Shown piece by piece: positions 33,952 to 44,236 of a stretch of DNA of 47,240 nt. The notes beneath the pieces were generated by a model. That model saw only the letters and a list, made by a program, of their open reading frames with translations, searched no databases and had not been told where the DNA came from. The stretch's first letter is position 1, and each line of letters opens with the position of its first letter. The stretch comes from Cyanobacteriota bacterium (GTDB lineage: Bacteria; Cyanobacteriota; Cyanobacteriia; PCC-6307; Cyanobiaceae), in NCBI GenBank assembly GCA_027620015.1, contig JAQCGH010000013.1, positions 1 through 47,240 on the forward strand. Reading direction: 5' to 3'. Position numbers and translations under genes: made by a program.

Positions 33952-34580
33952 TCGGCTTCGGGGGTAACTCCCACCGTGTCATCAGCCACGCCCTTGGTTA
34001 GGAACTTGTTTTGACTGGTATCGGTTTGGTAGACGCAGCGCACGATTGGCTTGTCTTTGACTGAGCCGGTGTAGGCGAAGGTGTTCATGCGCTGTTTGCA
34101 CTGGCGCATCTGTTCGTTGGTTACGGCTCCTTCCTTTTGCAATACGCTCCAGTTTTCCCTGCGGATCACGCAACCGGCTTTGAGCTCCGGCTGGGTCACG
34201 AAGCTAGAGCTGGGGTTCATGGTGGTGTAGAGCTCCACGTCCATCACGAAGGCACTGGCGCCCCATTGGCGGCAAAACTCCGGATCGGGCACCGCCATGT
34301 CGAGCTGCTGGCTGCTGGCGATGTTGCCCTGGTTGCCCTGGGTGGTGCTGGAGATGGCGGTGCCCAGGCCGATGCCCACCACCAGCACCCCAGCCAGGAT
34401 CGCCAGGGTGCCCACGTTGAACTGAAAGGGCCCAGTGCCCGTGCCGCCGGCAGACCGTCGGGGTTCATTGCGGCGATCGCCACGGTCATAGGCATCCTCT
34501 GCATAACGGCCGCCGGGTGAGCGCCCCTCTCTTGGGCGATCACCGGAGTAGCGATCTGAGTTGTAGCGGGAGGGGCTCAC
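33942..34580 (-). CDS. DUF3172 single-pass membrane protein
   Basis: This 212-residue protein has an Arg/Gly/Asp-rich, disordered N-terminus (about 1-48, with repeated RYS, GDRP, GRYAED and DRGDRR), one membrane helix (about 53-75, [21 protein letters not shown]) and a small C-terminal domain with four Cys (in [27 protein letters not shown] and VRCVYQ). This is the cyanobacteria-wide DUF3172 family of unknown function. The GTG start overlaps the ndhM stop by four bases, indicating translational coupling with an NDH-1 subunit. The Cys residues could form disulfides if the domain is lumenal. Confidence 0.85.
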   Translation of the reverse strand: MSPSRYNSDRYSGDRPREGRSPGGRYAEDAYDRGDRRNEPRRSAGGTGTGPFQFNVGTLAILAGVLVVGIGLGTAISSTTQGNQGNIASSQQLDMAVPDPEFCRQWGASAFVMDVELYTTMNPSSSFVTQPELKAGCVIRRENWSVLQKEGAVTNEQMRQCKQRMNTFAYTGSVKDKPIVRCVYQTDTSQNKFLTKGVADDTVGVTPEADQF

Positions 34581-34954
34581 AGTTTTTCAGTGCTGCGGGG
34601 CAGGCCCATTGAGTAGTTGAGTACTCGGGCATCGGGGTTGTAGCGGAGCTCGCCGGCCTGGAGCAGTTGGCGGATTAGCCCTTCAAGCTCCGAACCGATC
34701 TGGCGCAGGTTGTATTCAGTGAGGTCGGCGCCGGCTTGGGCCGCCACTAGCTCGCGGAAGTGGTCTTGCACCTTGGCCAGCACCGGTGCATCCCATAGGA
34801 ACTCATTGTCGGGATCCACATCCATAGTTAGTTGGCTGGCATCAGCCAGCAGGTTGCCGTCCTCCACTCGGGCGGTGAACAACCGCACGTGGCGGGTGGT
34901 GGATTTCAGCAAGATCTCTGCAGGGCGGGATTCAGCAGGGAGTGAGTCGGCCAT
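34577..34954 (-). CDS. ndhM: NAD(P)H-quinone oxidoreductase subunit M
   Basis: This 125-residue subunit is specific to cyanobacterial and plastid NDH-1 and is part of the peripheral arm region. It has [40 protein letters not shown], split by the family layout, then [26 protein letters not shown] and [20 protein letters not shown] 34954 gives the normal length; the longer frame is a spurious extension. It is divergent from crtP with about 108 bases between. Confidence 0.95.
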   Translation of the reverse strand: MADSLPAESRPAEILLKSTTRHVRLFTARVEDGNLLADASQLTMDVDPDNEFLWDAPVLAKVQDHFRELVAAQAGADLTEYNLRQIGSELEGLIRQLLQAGELRYNPDARVLNYSMGLPRSTEKL

Positions 34955-34993
34955 GAGGGAGGGAATTATGGGCACCCAATTCACCAACTCTAG

Positions 34994-36436
<1,443 letters not shown>

Positions 36437-36438
36437 TC

Positions 36439-37350
36439 GTGGTGGTGACCTCGCTCCCTAATTTGGAGGAGGCCTACGAGGCCTGCCGGCAGGAGACTGC
36501 TGAGTGGGCTAAGACCTTTTATCTAGGAACTTTGCTCATGCCTCCGGCCAAGCGCCGGGCGATTTGGGCGATTTATGTGTGGTGCCGCCGCACAGATGAG
36601 CTGATGGATAGTGCGGAGGCCCAGGCCCGCCCTGTGGCCGAGCTGGCAGATCGCCTAGATGCCTGGGAGGCACGCACTAGGGCCTTGTTTGCTGGCGAGG
36701 TTTGCGATGGTCTCGATCTAGTTATGCGGGACACGATGGAGCGTTATCCCCAGCCCATGCAGGCTTACTTAGACATGATCGATGGGCAGAGGATGGATCT
36801 TCACTTGCATCGTTATCCCACCTTTGAAGATCTAGAGCTCTACTGCTATCGCGTGGCTGGCACTGTTGGCCTTATGACTCAAGAGGTGATGGGACTTGAC
36901 CTTGCCTACACAACTGCCCCTTGGAGTGATCGGCCAGACACCTCACAGGCTGCCGTAGCCCTCGGCATCGCTAATCAGCTCACTAACATTCTCCGCGATG
37001 TGGGGGAAGATCGTTCCAGAGGGCGTATCTACCTTCCTCAGGAAGATCTGGAGCGGTTTGGCTATAGCGAAGCTGAATTGATTGCGGGCACGGTGAATGA
37101 AAACTGGCGTGCTCTGATGCGATTTCAGCTTGAAAGAGCCCGAACATGGTTCGCCCGTTCAGAGGCTGGAGTGCGCTGGCTTGCTCCCGACGCTCGCTGG
37201 CCTGTTTGGGCTTCGTTGCGACTTTACAGAGGCATCCTTAATGTAATTGAGGAGCACCACTACGATGTTTTCAATAAGCGAGCCTTTGTTCCTAGGGCTG
37301 GCAAGCTATTCGATCTCCCTTTCTCTTATTTGGTTGCTCAGGTGCGCTGA
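36439..37350 (+). CDS. crtB: phytoene synthase
   Basis: This protein of about 303 residues condenses two geranylgeranyl diphosphates to phytoene. It has AIWAIYVWCRRTDELMDS with the first Asp-rich DELMD motif and ANQLTNILRDVGEDRSRGRIYLPQEDLERFG with the second, plus YCYRVAGTVGLM. Three consecutive GTG codons (36439, 36442, 36445) follow the crtP stop and all could start the gene; I chose the first. It forms a crtP-crtB operon, the standard cyanobacterial pair. The 3' end overlaps the convergent hydrolase gene by 13 bases. Confidence 0.95.
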   Translation: MVVTSLPNLEEAYEACRQETAEWAKTFYLGTLLMPPAKRRAIWAIYVWCRRTDELMDSAEAQARPVAELADRLDAWEARTRALFAGEVCDGLDLVMRDTMERYPQPMQAYLDMIDGQRMDLHLHRYPTFEDLELYCYRVAGTVGLMTQEVMGLDLAYTTAPWSDRPDTSQAAVALGIANQLTNILRDVGEDRSRGRIYLPQEDLERFGYSEAELIAGTVNENWRALMRFQLERARTWFARSEAGVRWLAPDARWPVWASLRLYRGILNVIEEHHYDVFNKRAFVPRAGKLFDLPFSYLVAQVR

Positions 37351-38300
37351 GTAGCGTCGCCCTGAATCCACTCCAGCAGAATTGAATTCACCAGCTCAGG
37401 GGCTTCGTCATGGGGGCAATGTCCCAGCCCAGGGAGCACTCGTAGATCCTTGATGCAGGAGTATTCCTCGGCCCAACGGCGTGCTTCAGCAGGATCCTCC
37501 CAAGGATCGGCTTCTCCCCAGATCATGCGCACTGGCAGCGGCGTGGTGGAGGCGCATAGGTCGCCCAGCAATTCGGGTGCCAGGTGATCGTTAAATAGGT
37601 TTACGAAGCCACGAAAGCTTTCTGTGGCACCTGGATCTGTGCTGGGCCGGTGCAGCAGAGCTACCAGCTCGTCGTCGATGTGAGCTCCACTTGGGTAGGC
37701 CCGAGCCAGCACGCTGCGAATGAAGGCGGGCTGGGCCAGTAGGCGAAACAGGGGTGCGATCACCCAGCGCTGCCTCACCAGCTGCTTCACCAGTGGTCTG
37801 CTAACACGTTCCCAGCCCGGCAGTTGGGCAGCCCGTTTGTCGTCGAGGGTGCGCTGGGCACAGTCGATCAAGATCACTTGAAAGGGTGAGTAACCCTCTT
37901 CCAGTAGCAGCCTGGCGGCGGTGAGGGCCACCATGGCTCCGATGGAGTTACCGACTAGGTGTATGCGGGATGGTTCTGGGCCGCTAATAGGTTCATCTAG
38001 TAGTAATTGCCGCACCGCGTCAGCTACCTGGCGGCCCCAGAGGTCGAAGCAGTACTGAACAGCGCTCTGTCTTTGTGGCTCTTGATCTAATCGGGAAACA
38101 GGTTTGTCACTTGCTCCAAAGCCCAGTAGGTCTAGAGCGAGTACCCGGGCATGGGGAGCGAGGGCTTTCAGGTTGTGGCGCCAATGGCCCACAGACGCCC
38201 CAAATCCATGTATGAGCACAATCCGGTCAGCGCTGCTGGGCGCCCCAGCTGTAAGCAAGTGGATCCGATGACCCTGCCAGTTCCAGTTGCTGGAGATCAA
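37338..38300 (-). CDS. alpha/beta-hydrolase fold protein
   Basis: This 320-residue protein shows the hydrolase core: IVLIHGFGASVGHWRHN (oxyanion region), VLALDLLGFGASDKP, the nucleophile elbow HLVGNSIGAMVAL (GNSIG, Ser), WGEADPWED with the acid, and GLGHCPHDEAPE with the catalytic His. The whole triad is present. Cyanobacterial relatives often sit beside pigment genes and are sometimes annotated as chlorophyllase- or pheophytinase-like, but the substrate is unknown. The start is TTG 38300; no ATG in frame was found upstream. Confidence 0.85.
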   Translation of the reverse strand: MISSNWNWQGHRIHLLTAGAPSSADRIVLIHGFGASVGHWRHNLKALAPHARVLALDLLGFGASDKPVSRLDQEPQRQSAVQYCFDLWGRQVADAVRQLLLDEPISGPEPSRIHLVGNSIGAMVALTAARLLLEEGYSPFQVILIDCAQRTLDDKRAAQLPGWERVSRPLVKQLVRQRWVIAPLFRLLAQPAFIRSVLARAYPSGAHIDDELVALLHRPSTDPGATESFRGFVNLFNDHLAPELLGDLCASTTPLPVRMIWGEADPWEDPAEARRWAEEYSCIKDLRVLPGLGHCPHDEAPELVNSILLEWIQGDATQRT

Positions 38301-38323
38301 ATCGGTCTCAGTAGATGCTTGGC

Positions 38324-38752
38324 TCAGACAGCAGCCTTCTGATTAGCCAGCAGGTCCTTGAGCTTGGCCAGTTCGCCGGCCCAGCGAGGATCGGGAGCTT
38401 CGCTATCGACGTTGTCCGTGTGCACAACCTTGTTGACGGACTTGCGTGCAGCGGTGGGAGCGGCGCCACCGGGGCGACGCTCGCCGGGGGCAGGGCTGCG
38501 GCTGTCCTTGCGCTCGGAGATTTCGATGCGCATGGCGTTTCCACCAAAATCCTTACCGTTCAGTTGCTCGATCACCGTTTCGGCAGTCTTTTGATCTTCC
38601 ACGTTGGCAAAGCCGAAGCCTCGGCAAGCGCCGGTATCCCGGTCATTGACGGCCTTGAAGCGAACTCCTTCACCTACGGCACTGAACAGAGCCTCGAGCT
38701 CTTTGGCATCAAAGGTCTGCGGCAGGTTGCCGACGTAGAGGCGAATGCTCAT
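38324..38752 (-). CDS. RRM-domain RNA-binding protein (Rbp type)
   Basis: This 142-residue protein has a single N-terminal RNA recognition motif with RNP2 RLYVGNLPQ (about 4-12) and RNP1 CRGFGFANVE (about 43-52), then a Gly/Arg/Pro-rich linker and a C-terminal tail ending LLANQKAAV. Cyanobacterial Rbp proteins bind mRNA, are often cold-induced and help localise photosynthesis mRNAs to membranes. The 3' end is 23 bases from the hydrolase start. The leader before ATG 38752 is pyrimidine-rich (TTTTTCTTCCCCC) and has no Shine-Dalgarno. Confidence 0.92.
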   Translation of the reverse strand: MSIRLYVGNLPQTFDAKELEALFSAVGEGVRFKAVNDRDTGACRGFGFANVEDQKTAETVIEQLNGKDFGGNAMRIEISERKDSRSPAPGERRPGGAAPTAARKSVNKVVHTDNVDSEAPDPRWAGELAKLKDLLANQKAAV

Positions 38753-38841
38753 GGGGGAAGAAAAAGAACTTTCTGCAGGCGAGGAGAAGCCTCTCTATGC
38801 GCCTAACTATCTGAAAGTTAATCACGCCGCCGGCCCTTTCC

Positions 38842-40080
38842 TCATTCCCGCCCGTTCTGCTGCCACCAGCTTTGTGCTGCAGACAGAACTTCCGCTCGGG
38901 CCTCAGGCCCTGCTGCTAGGCGCCCAAAAGCTCGTTCGAGGGTGAGGTGTTCGAGCAGGCGCCCGAGTAGGCGCCCTGGGGGTATCGCAAGCTCCTGCTG
39001 CAGGGTGCGGCCATCTAGGGGCGGCGCTGGATGGAAGAGGGGGTCGTTCGGAAGGCGCCAGCGCTCCAGCAGGCCTGCTGCCGACTCTGGCAGCAGCAAC
39101 AGCAGGGCGGGTAGATCGGCCTCCAACTCGCTGCATAGGGCCAGGCGTTCAGCCTCCGGCAGCCCATCCCATCCACGCGCCAAACCCAGCTCCTGGCGCC
39201 AGTGGCGTAGGGCCCGGCAGCGTTCTTGCAGGCGCCGGCTGCTGCGCAGGCCTGCCAGGGCTTCTGGTGGCAGCAGGGCGGTTAGCCGCGCCAGCGGCAG
39301 AGCCCAAGAGATTTCTTCGGCTTGCAGGCCTCGATCTTGGGCTTGATCCATGCTCAGCGCGCTCAGGTCAGGGGCAGGATCGGCGCCCCAATTGCGTAGA
39401 AGGCCGCATCCCAGGGCCAGGGCCAGGCCTGTTTCTCCGTAGGCATCGCTGGCCAATTTTTCCAGCTCCATCAGCACCCTTTCCCCGGCTACCTGGGCGA
39501 GCTGGCTGGCATGGCATTCAATCCAGCGGCGGCTGGTGGGCTCTAGTTCAAAGTTCAGGCAGCAGGCGAGGCGAATACCACGAAGTAGACGCAGGGGGTC
39601 GGCGAGCAGGTTTGCTTCGCTCACCGCCACCAGCTGGCGGCTGGCCAAGTGGCTGATACCGCCGGTGGGGTCCACCAGGGCTGCCGCAGCGGCGCCGGCG
39701 GAGGGGAGGGGCAGGGCGATGGCGTTGATTGTGTAATCCCGCCGCCTCAGGTCTGCTTCCAGACCTAAACCCTCCTGCCTGGCCAGGTCTAGGCTCCAGC
39801 CCCCCAGCACCACTCGGGCGATGCTGCGATCGGCATCCAGCACCACACAAGTGCCGCCATGGTCCCTGGCGAGCTGGCGGGCCAGGACTAGGGCATCTCC
39901 AGTCACTACTACGTCCAGGTCCGGCTGGCGCTCGAGGCGCCCCAGCAGACCATCGCGTACGGCGCCGCCCACCAGGACCGTCCCCGGCGGCAGGGCTTCT
40001 CGAGGAAGCGGCCAGGGCTCGGCCAGCAGGCGCTGCCACAGCTCTTCTGCCACCTCGCCAGCGGGGCGGTGAGCCGTCAC
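38842..40080 (-). CDS. cca: CCA-adding tRNA nucleotidyltransferase / poly(A) polymerase family
   Basis: This 412-residue class II nucleotidyltransferase shows TVLVGGAVRDGLLGR, LDVVVTGDALVLARQL with the metal-binding Asp residues, the nucleotide-binding LRRRDYTINAIALPL, and LLRGIRLACCLNFELE. It adds or repairs the CCA end of tRNA, or in some cyanobacteria adds only part of CCA. A GTG at 40080 keeps it clear of the divergent ycf34 start at 40109; the frame continues further upstream to an ATG at 40116. No HD domain was evident. Confidence 0.88.
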   Translation of the reverse strand: MTAHRPAGEVAEELWQRLLAEPWPLPREALPPGTVLVGGAVRDGLLGRLERQPDLDVVVTGDALVLARQLARDHGGTCVVLDADRSIARVVLGGWSLDLARQEGLGLEADLRRRDYTINAIALPLPSAGAAAAALVDPTGGISHLASRQLVAVSEANLLADPLRLLRGIRLACCLNFELEPTSRRWIECHASQLAQVAGERVLMELEKLASDAYGETGLALALGCGLLRNWGADPAPDLSALSMDQAQDRGLQAEEISWALPLARLTALLPPEALAGLRSSRRLQERCRALRHWRQELGLARGWDGLPEAERLALCSELEADLPALLLLLPESAAGLLERWRLPNDPLFHPAPPLDGRTLQQELAIPPGRLLGRLLEHLTLERAFGRLAAGPEARAEVLSAAQSWWQQNGRE

Positions 40081-40108
40081 AATGGGTTTCTGGCTACGCC
40101 TGGGCAGC

Positions 40109-40360
40109 ATGTGCATCTGCGTGGATTGCCACTGGGTCGACCGCTGTCAGGCCTACCACGCGGTGGAGCGGCAGCACGGCGCACCCCACCTCTGCCTGGC
40201 TCCCGATCTCAGCCCGACCGAGCCACGCATTCATGTGCAGGTGCAGGATCTCCCCGCAGGTGGGGTCGGAGTGGAGTGGGATGTGCGCGCCTGCGGCAGT
40301 TTTCAGCTGGATGCCGGCCGCTGGCAGCGTCTCTGCCCGGGCGCAACCCTGCCGCGATGA
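40109..40360 (+). CDS. ycf34: Ycf34-family Fe-S protein
   Basis: This 83-residue protein begins MCICVDCHWVDRC with Cys at 2, 4, 7 and 13, followed by YHAVERQHGAPHL and a C-terminal VEWDVRACGSFQLD. This matches Ycf34, conserved in cyanobacteria and red-algal plastids and reported to bind an iron-sulfur cluster and influence photosynthetic electron transport in Synechocystis. ATG 40109 is fixed by the conserved MCIC start. It is followed 10 bases later by tsaB, so they are probably in one operon. Confidence 0.9.
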   Translation: MCICVDCHWVDRCQAYHAVERQHGAPHLCLAPDLSPTEPRIHVQVQDLPAGGVGVEWDVRACGSFQLDAGRWQRLCPGATLPR

Positions 40361-40370
40361 GAACAATCTG

Positions 40371-40985
40371 ATGGCTGCTGTTTTGGCCTTGCATAGCTCC
40401 AGTGAGGTACTCGGTGTCGGAGTCCGCTGGTTGGAGGGGCCAAGCGCTCTGGCGAACTCCACTGTGGTGCGCGCCTTTCCCCTCGGCCGAGATTTATCTA
40501 ATCAGCTTTTCAGCTGCATTGAGCAGCTATTGCCCGCTGAGCAGTGGCCCCAGATCAGCCGTTTGGCCGTGGCCACTGGTCCGGGTGGGTTCACTGGTAC
40601 CCGGCTCACGGTGGTGCTGGCCCGCACCCTTGCCCAGCAGCTGCAGTTGCCCCTTGATGGAGTGGGCAGCTTTTTGCTGGTGGCCAGGCGGCTGGGGATT
40701 GGCGAGCCAACATGGCTGGTTCAGGAGCTGCCGCGCCGTGGCGTGGTGGCAGGGCTTTATGCCCCTGCAGGCCCAGATAGCGGCATCATCGAGCTGCAGG
40801 CGCCCCGGCTGTTTGGCCCAGACACTTCCTTACCGCCTGGCCCTCAACTTTCAGCAGCGGCCCTGTTGCCGGAGGATGTTGAGCAATTGCTGGAGCTGAG
40901 TTTGCAGGCGGCAGATCAGGGTTTGGCAGCTCCCTGGCAGCCCGTGTTGCCTTCCTACCCCACCTCGCCGGTGGCCCATCTCTGA
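40371..40985 (+). CDS. tsaB: tRNA N6-threonylcarbamoyladenosine protein TsaB
   Basis: This 204-residue ASKHA-fold protein is the partner of TsaD in t6A37 formation on ANN-decoding tRNAs. It shows LALHSSSEVLGVGV at the N-terminus and AVATGPGGFTGTRLTVVLARTLAQQL, the TsaB signature. The C-terminal half is divergent, as usual. It starts at ATG 40371. The stop overlaps the next gene as TGATG. Confidence 0.9.
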   Translation: MAAVLALHSSSEVLGVGVRWLEGPSALANSTVVRAFPLGRDLSNQLFSCIEQLLPAEQWPQISRLAVATGPGGFTGTRLTVVLARTLAQQLQLPLDGVGSFLLVARRLGIGEPTWLVQELPRRGVVAGLYAPAGPDSGIIELQAPRLFGPDTSLPPGPQLSAAALLPEDVEQLLELSLQAADQGLAAPWQPVLPSYPTSPVAHL

Positions 40986-41581
40986 TGGTGTTCCCAGCGG
41001 GTCCGGTGCGGCGCCGCCGGCGTCGATCTAGCCCCTGGGGGTTGGTGGCGCTGCTGCTAGCGGGTGGCCTGCTTTGGCTATCGCGTGGCTGGTGGTGGCC
41101 GGCGCCCCCGCCTGCCCAGATGATCCTTGTGCTGGGCGGCGATGTGGCGCGGGAGCGGGAGGCTGCGGCTTTGGCGGCCCGCCAGGGTCTGCCTGTGGTG
41201 GTGAGTGGAGGCAGCAATCCTGAATATGCCCACTGGTTGTTTGAGGAACGCCAGGGATTGCCGCCCCACCAGGTGCAGCTCGACTACCGAGCTCGGGACA
41301 CCCTCTCCAATTTCACTTCCCTGGTGGACGATCTACGCCAGGCCCGCATCCGCCACGCACTGCTGGTTACCAGCAGTGATCACATGGACCGGGCACTGCT
41401 GGTGGGGCGGATCGTGGCCGGCAGTCGCGGCATTCACCTCACGCCGGTGCCTGTTTCCTGTGGTGATCGCTGTCAGCCGGAGGGGCGGCGCAAGCAGTGG
41501 GGAGATGGTCTCCGAGCTGCTGTGTGGGTGCTGAGTGGTCGAGACCTCAGGGGCTGGGCGGGCCCAGCTGGCGGCCACTGA
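40985..41581 (+). CDS. DUF218 (YdcF/ElyC/SanA-like) membrane-anchored protein
   Basis: This 198-residue protein has an Arg-rich N-terminus (PVRRRRRRSSPWG), one membrane segment (about 17-35) and a DUF218 domain: MILVLGGDVAREREAAALAARQGLPVVVSGG, LDYRARDTLSNFTSLVDDL, ALLVTSSDHMDRALLVGRIV. The family is linked to envelope integrity and peptidoglycan precursor metabolism (ElyC, SanA), but enzymatic activity is not established. It starts within the tsaB stop and converges with plsC, overlapping it by 35 bases. Confidence 0.85.
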   Translation: MVFPAGPVRRRRRRSSPWGLVALLLAGGLLWLSRGWWWPAPPPAQMILVLGGDVAREREAAALAARQGLPVVVSGGSNPEYAHWLFEERQGLPPHQVQLDYRARDTLSNFTSLVDDLRQARIRHALLVTSSDHMDRALLVGRIVAGSRGIHLTPVPVSCGDRCQPEGRRKQWGDGLRAAVWVLSGRDLRGWAGPAGGH

Positions 41582-42236
41582 TCAAGCCCTGGTCGAGCAG
41601 GGCATTGATCTGGGCCTGACAGGCCGCCGTGGCGATGTCGAGGTCGGCGCGCCGCCGCGAGGCCGGCGCTGGAATAGGTGTGCCAATGCGGATGTGAATG
41701 GGCAGTAGCCGTGCCCCCTCTTGCCCAGGCCCCAGGGCTCGGTGGCTGTTGATGATCGCCACCGGCAGCAGGGGCGCGCCGGCTCGAGCGGCCAGCAGGG
41801 CGGCGCCAGCCTGGGGATCATTGACCCTGCCATTTGCCTGGCGGGTGCCGTCGATAAATACGCCAGTGGCCCAACCCTCCAGGAGTCGTTCTGTGGCGGT
41901 GCGGATGGCCTCGCGGTCGCTGGCGCCACGGGAAACTGGGTAGGCGCCGCAGGCTCGGATGATGGCGCCGAGAATCGGCACTCTGAACAGTTCGGCCTTA
42001 GCCATGAAGGCCACTGGCCGGCCAAGGGCATGGCCTAGTAGGGGGGGGTCAAGGTGAGAGCCGTGGTTGGCTACCACTACTAAACACCCTTGCGATGGCA
42101 CGTTGCCGTTGCCGGCGGTGCGGCCGCGAAACAAAAACCGGTAAATCGGAAACACCAGCAAGTAGCTGATCATCCGGTAGGTGAGGCTCGGCCGTGGTGT
42201 GCGGATCAGGTTCGGTGGCTGGCTGGATTGGCTCAT
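41547..42236 (-). CDS. plsC: 1-acyl-sn-glycerol-3-phosphate acyltransferase (PlsC family)
   Basis: This 229-residue membrane-associated enzyme acylates lysophosphatidate to phosphatidate. It shows the acyltransferase block I NHGSHLDPPLLG (HX4D), block II FMAKAELFRVPILGAIIRACGAYPVSRG, and block III GVFIDGTRQANG (in place of the more usual FPEGTRS). One N-terminal hydrophobic stretch (about 20-40) anchors it. The start overlaps the fabD stop as ATGA. It is the last gene of the rpaB-plsX-fabH-fabD-plsC run. Confidence 0.88.
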   Translation of the reverse strand: MSQSSQPPNLIRTPRPSLTYRMISYLLVFPIYRFLFRGRTAGNGNVPSQGCLVVVANHGSHLDPPLLGHALGRPVAFMAKAELFRVPILGAIIRACGAYPVSRGASDREAIRTATERLLEGWATGVFIDGTRQANGRVNDPQAGAALLAARAGAPLLPVAIINSHRALGPGQEGARLLPIHIRIGTPIPAPASRRRADLDIATAACQAQINALLDQGLISGRQLGPPSP

Positions 42237-43126
42237 AAGGCCAGGTCAGCGGTGCTGCTGATCTGGGCGGTGTGTACGCCCGTGCAGCTGCGTTTAATTA
42301 GGCCGCTGAGCACTGCTCCAGGACCAATTTCCACGGTGGTGTCGATGCCCAGAACCTCGAATTGCGCCATGGTCTCTCGCCAGCGCACGCCGGTGGTCAT
42401 TTGATCCACCAGGCGGGCCTTGAGCGCCGCTGCGTTGGTTTCGGGGCTGGGATCAGTGTTGCTGAGCACTGGTATAGCCGCATCGGCGAAGGCCACCGCC
42501 TCCAGCTCGCTGGCAAAGGCGGCTGCGGCCTCAGCCATGAAGGGGGAGTGGAATGCACCGCTAACGGCAAGGGGAATCGCCCGTTTGCATTTCAAATTGC
42601 TGCTGACGGCGGCCACCGCCTCGGGGGTTCCAGAGATAACCACCTGGGCGTCGCTGTTGTCGTTGGCAATTACCACCCCTTCGGTGGCTGCCACAAGGGC
42701 ATTCAGCTCGCTGCGCTCAAAGCCCATCACCGCCGTCATGGCGCCGCCGCCGGAAGCTGCCATCAGGGTGCTGCGGCTTTTCATCAGCTGCAGTCCGGTG
42801 GCGAAGTCGAACACCCCCGCTATGTGCAAGGCGACCAGCTCGCCCAGGCTGTGGCCAGCTACTAGATGGGGAGCGCGGCCCTGGTCCTGAAGGGCTGCTG
42901 CTAGCAGGCTTTCAATCACAAATAGGGCAGGTTGGGTGTTGCGGGTGTCGTTGAGATCGCTTAGATCGCCGCCACCTCCAGTGCCTAAGCAGATCGCCAG
43001 CAGGTCACGGCCCAGCAGGGCTGAGGCTTGGTCGAAACGCTCCCGAGCTCCAGGTAGCTCCAGCACCGGCTCTGCCATGCCCACTTTTTGTGAGCCCTGG
43101 CCAGGAAACACCCAGGCAATGCCCAT
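42233..43126 (-). CDS. fabD: malonyl-CoA:ACP transacylase
   Basis: This 297-residue enzyme loads malonyl groups onto acyl carrier protein for fatty acid synthesis. It shows WVFPGQGSQKVGMA, VAGHSLGELVALHIAGVFDF with the nucleophile Ser, a conserved Arg in LMKSRSTLM, and AIPLAVSGAFHSPFMAEA with the catalytic His. All catalytic residues are intact. ATG 43126 fits the family. fabH ends 39 bases upstream. Confidence 0.96.
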   Translation of the reverse strand: MGIAWVFPGQGSQKVGMAEPVLELPGARERFDQASALLGRDLLAICLGTGGGGDLSDLNDTRNTQPALFVIESLLAAALQDQGRAPHLVAGHSLGELVALHIAGVFDFATGLQLMKSRSTLMAASGGGAMTAVMGFERSELNALVAATEGVVIANDNSDAQVVISGTPEAVAAVSSNLKCKRAIPLAVSGAFHSPFMAEAAAAFASELEAVAFADAAIPVLSNTDPSPETNAAALKARLVDQMTTGVRWRETMAQFEVLGIDTTVEIGPGAVLSGLIKRSCTGVHTAQISSTADLAL

Positions 43127-43164
43127 GCCGCCACCCTTTGACGAAGTCGGCTGGAGATTAGGGC

Positions 43165-44172
43165 TCAGCCGGCGGGGCCCTGCCAGCGAAGGAGTGCTGC
43201 ACCCCAGCTAAGGCCTGCGCCAAAGCCGCTGCTGGCTAGCAGATGGCCAGGCTGCACTCGGCCGTCTTTGACAGCCTCATCCAGCATCAATGGAATCGTG
43301 GCGGCGGAGGTGTTGCCATAGAGGGCCAGATTGCTCAACACCTGGCTGTGATCTATGGCGAAGCGGTCCGCAACGGCGTCGAGAATGCGTTGGTTGGCCT
43401 GGTGCAGCAGCAGCCAGTCGAGTTGCTCGGGGGAGGTGCCGGTGGCTGCCAGCAACTCGCTGAGGATTGCTGGCACCTCTCGAACCGCAAATTTGTAGAC
43501 CTCCTGGCCGTTCATCTGGATCGGTGCAAAGCCGCCCTGCTGCGCCGTGAGTTCCCCGAGTAGTGGTGCGTATTTATCCAGCTGGGCAAGTGTTAGGCAG
43601 CCGTTGCGGCTGCCGTCGGAGCGCATGCGGAAACCCAGTAGGCCGTTGTCTTGCGCTCCGCAAGCCTCCACCGCAACGGCGCCGGCACCATCGCCGAACA
43701 GCACGCAGGTGCTGCGGTCGTCCCAGTCGACCCAGCGACTGAGCTGGTCGGCGCCGATCACCAGGGCCCGCTTAAAAGCGCCGCTGCCTAGATATTGGCT
43801 GGCCGTGATCAAGGCAAACAAGAAGCCGCTGCAGGCCGCGGTGAGATCGAAGGCCACCGCCTGCCTGGCCCCTAAGGCCCCCTGCACCCGCGGCGCTGTG
43901 CCGAATAAATCGTCGGGGCTAGAGGTCGCCAGCAGGATCAGGTCGACATCCTCTGAGCCCCAGCCGGCATGGTCGAGGGCGGCCTGAGCGGCGCGGCTGG
44001 CCAGGCAGGTGAGGGATTCGCTGGGGCCGGCGATCCGGCGGGCGCCAATGCCAGTGCGGGAGCGGATCCACTCGTCATTGGTGTCAACCCTCTCGCTGAG
44101 TTGCTGATTGGTGATGCTGGCTGCTGGCACTGCGCTGCCACATCCAACTAAAGCCATGCCAAGCAGGCCCAT
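43165..44172 (-). CDS. fabH: 3-oxoacyl-ACP synthase III
   Basis: This condensing enzyme of about 335 residues starts fatty acid synthesis by joining acetyl-CoA and malonyl-ACP. Visible are NDEWIRSRTGIGARRIA, AFDLTAACSGFLFALITA with the nucleophile Cys, LLLHQANQRILDAV with the catalytic His, and LYGNTSAATIPLML with the Asn. ATG 44172 (MGLLGMALVGCGSAVP) was chosen; ATG 44157 and an upstream ATG are also possible. It sits between plsX and fabD. Confidence 0.94.
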   Translation of the reverse strand: MGLLGMALVGCGSAVPAASITNQQLSERVDTNDEWIRSRTGIGARRIAGPSESLTCLASRAAQAALDHAGWGSEDVDLILLATSSPDDLFGTAPRVQGALGARQAVAFDLTAACSGFLFALITASQYLGSGAFKRALVIGADQLSRWVDWDDRSTCVLFGDGAGAVAVEACGAQDNGLLGFRMRSDGSRNGCLTLAQLDKYAPLLGELTAQQGGFAPIQMNGQEVYKFAVREVPAILSELLAATGTSPEQLDWLLLHQANQRILDAVADRFAIDHSQVLSNLALYGNTSAATIPLMLDEAVKDGRVQPGHLLASSGFGAGLSWGAALLRWQGPAG

Positions 44173-44236
44173 TGCTTTTAGTTCTGATGTTTTATTTCCG
44201 CCGAGCGACACCGCGAACGGTCCACAATTGACTCAG

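Noticed and set aside
7550-34480. HIP1 octamers GCGATCGC at 7550, 12473, 24996 and 34473
   Set aside because: Four sites were noticed, only modestly above what base composition predicts (about 1.5 by a rough estimate), so this genome does not look HIP1-enriched. They are within genes and have no evident special role.
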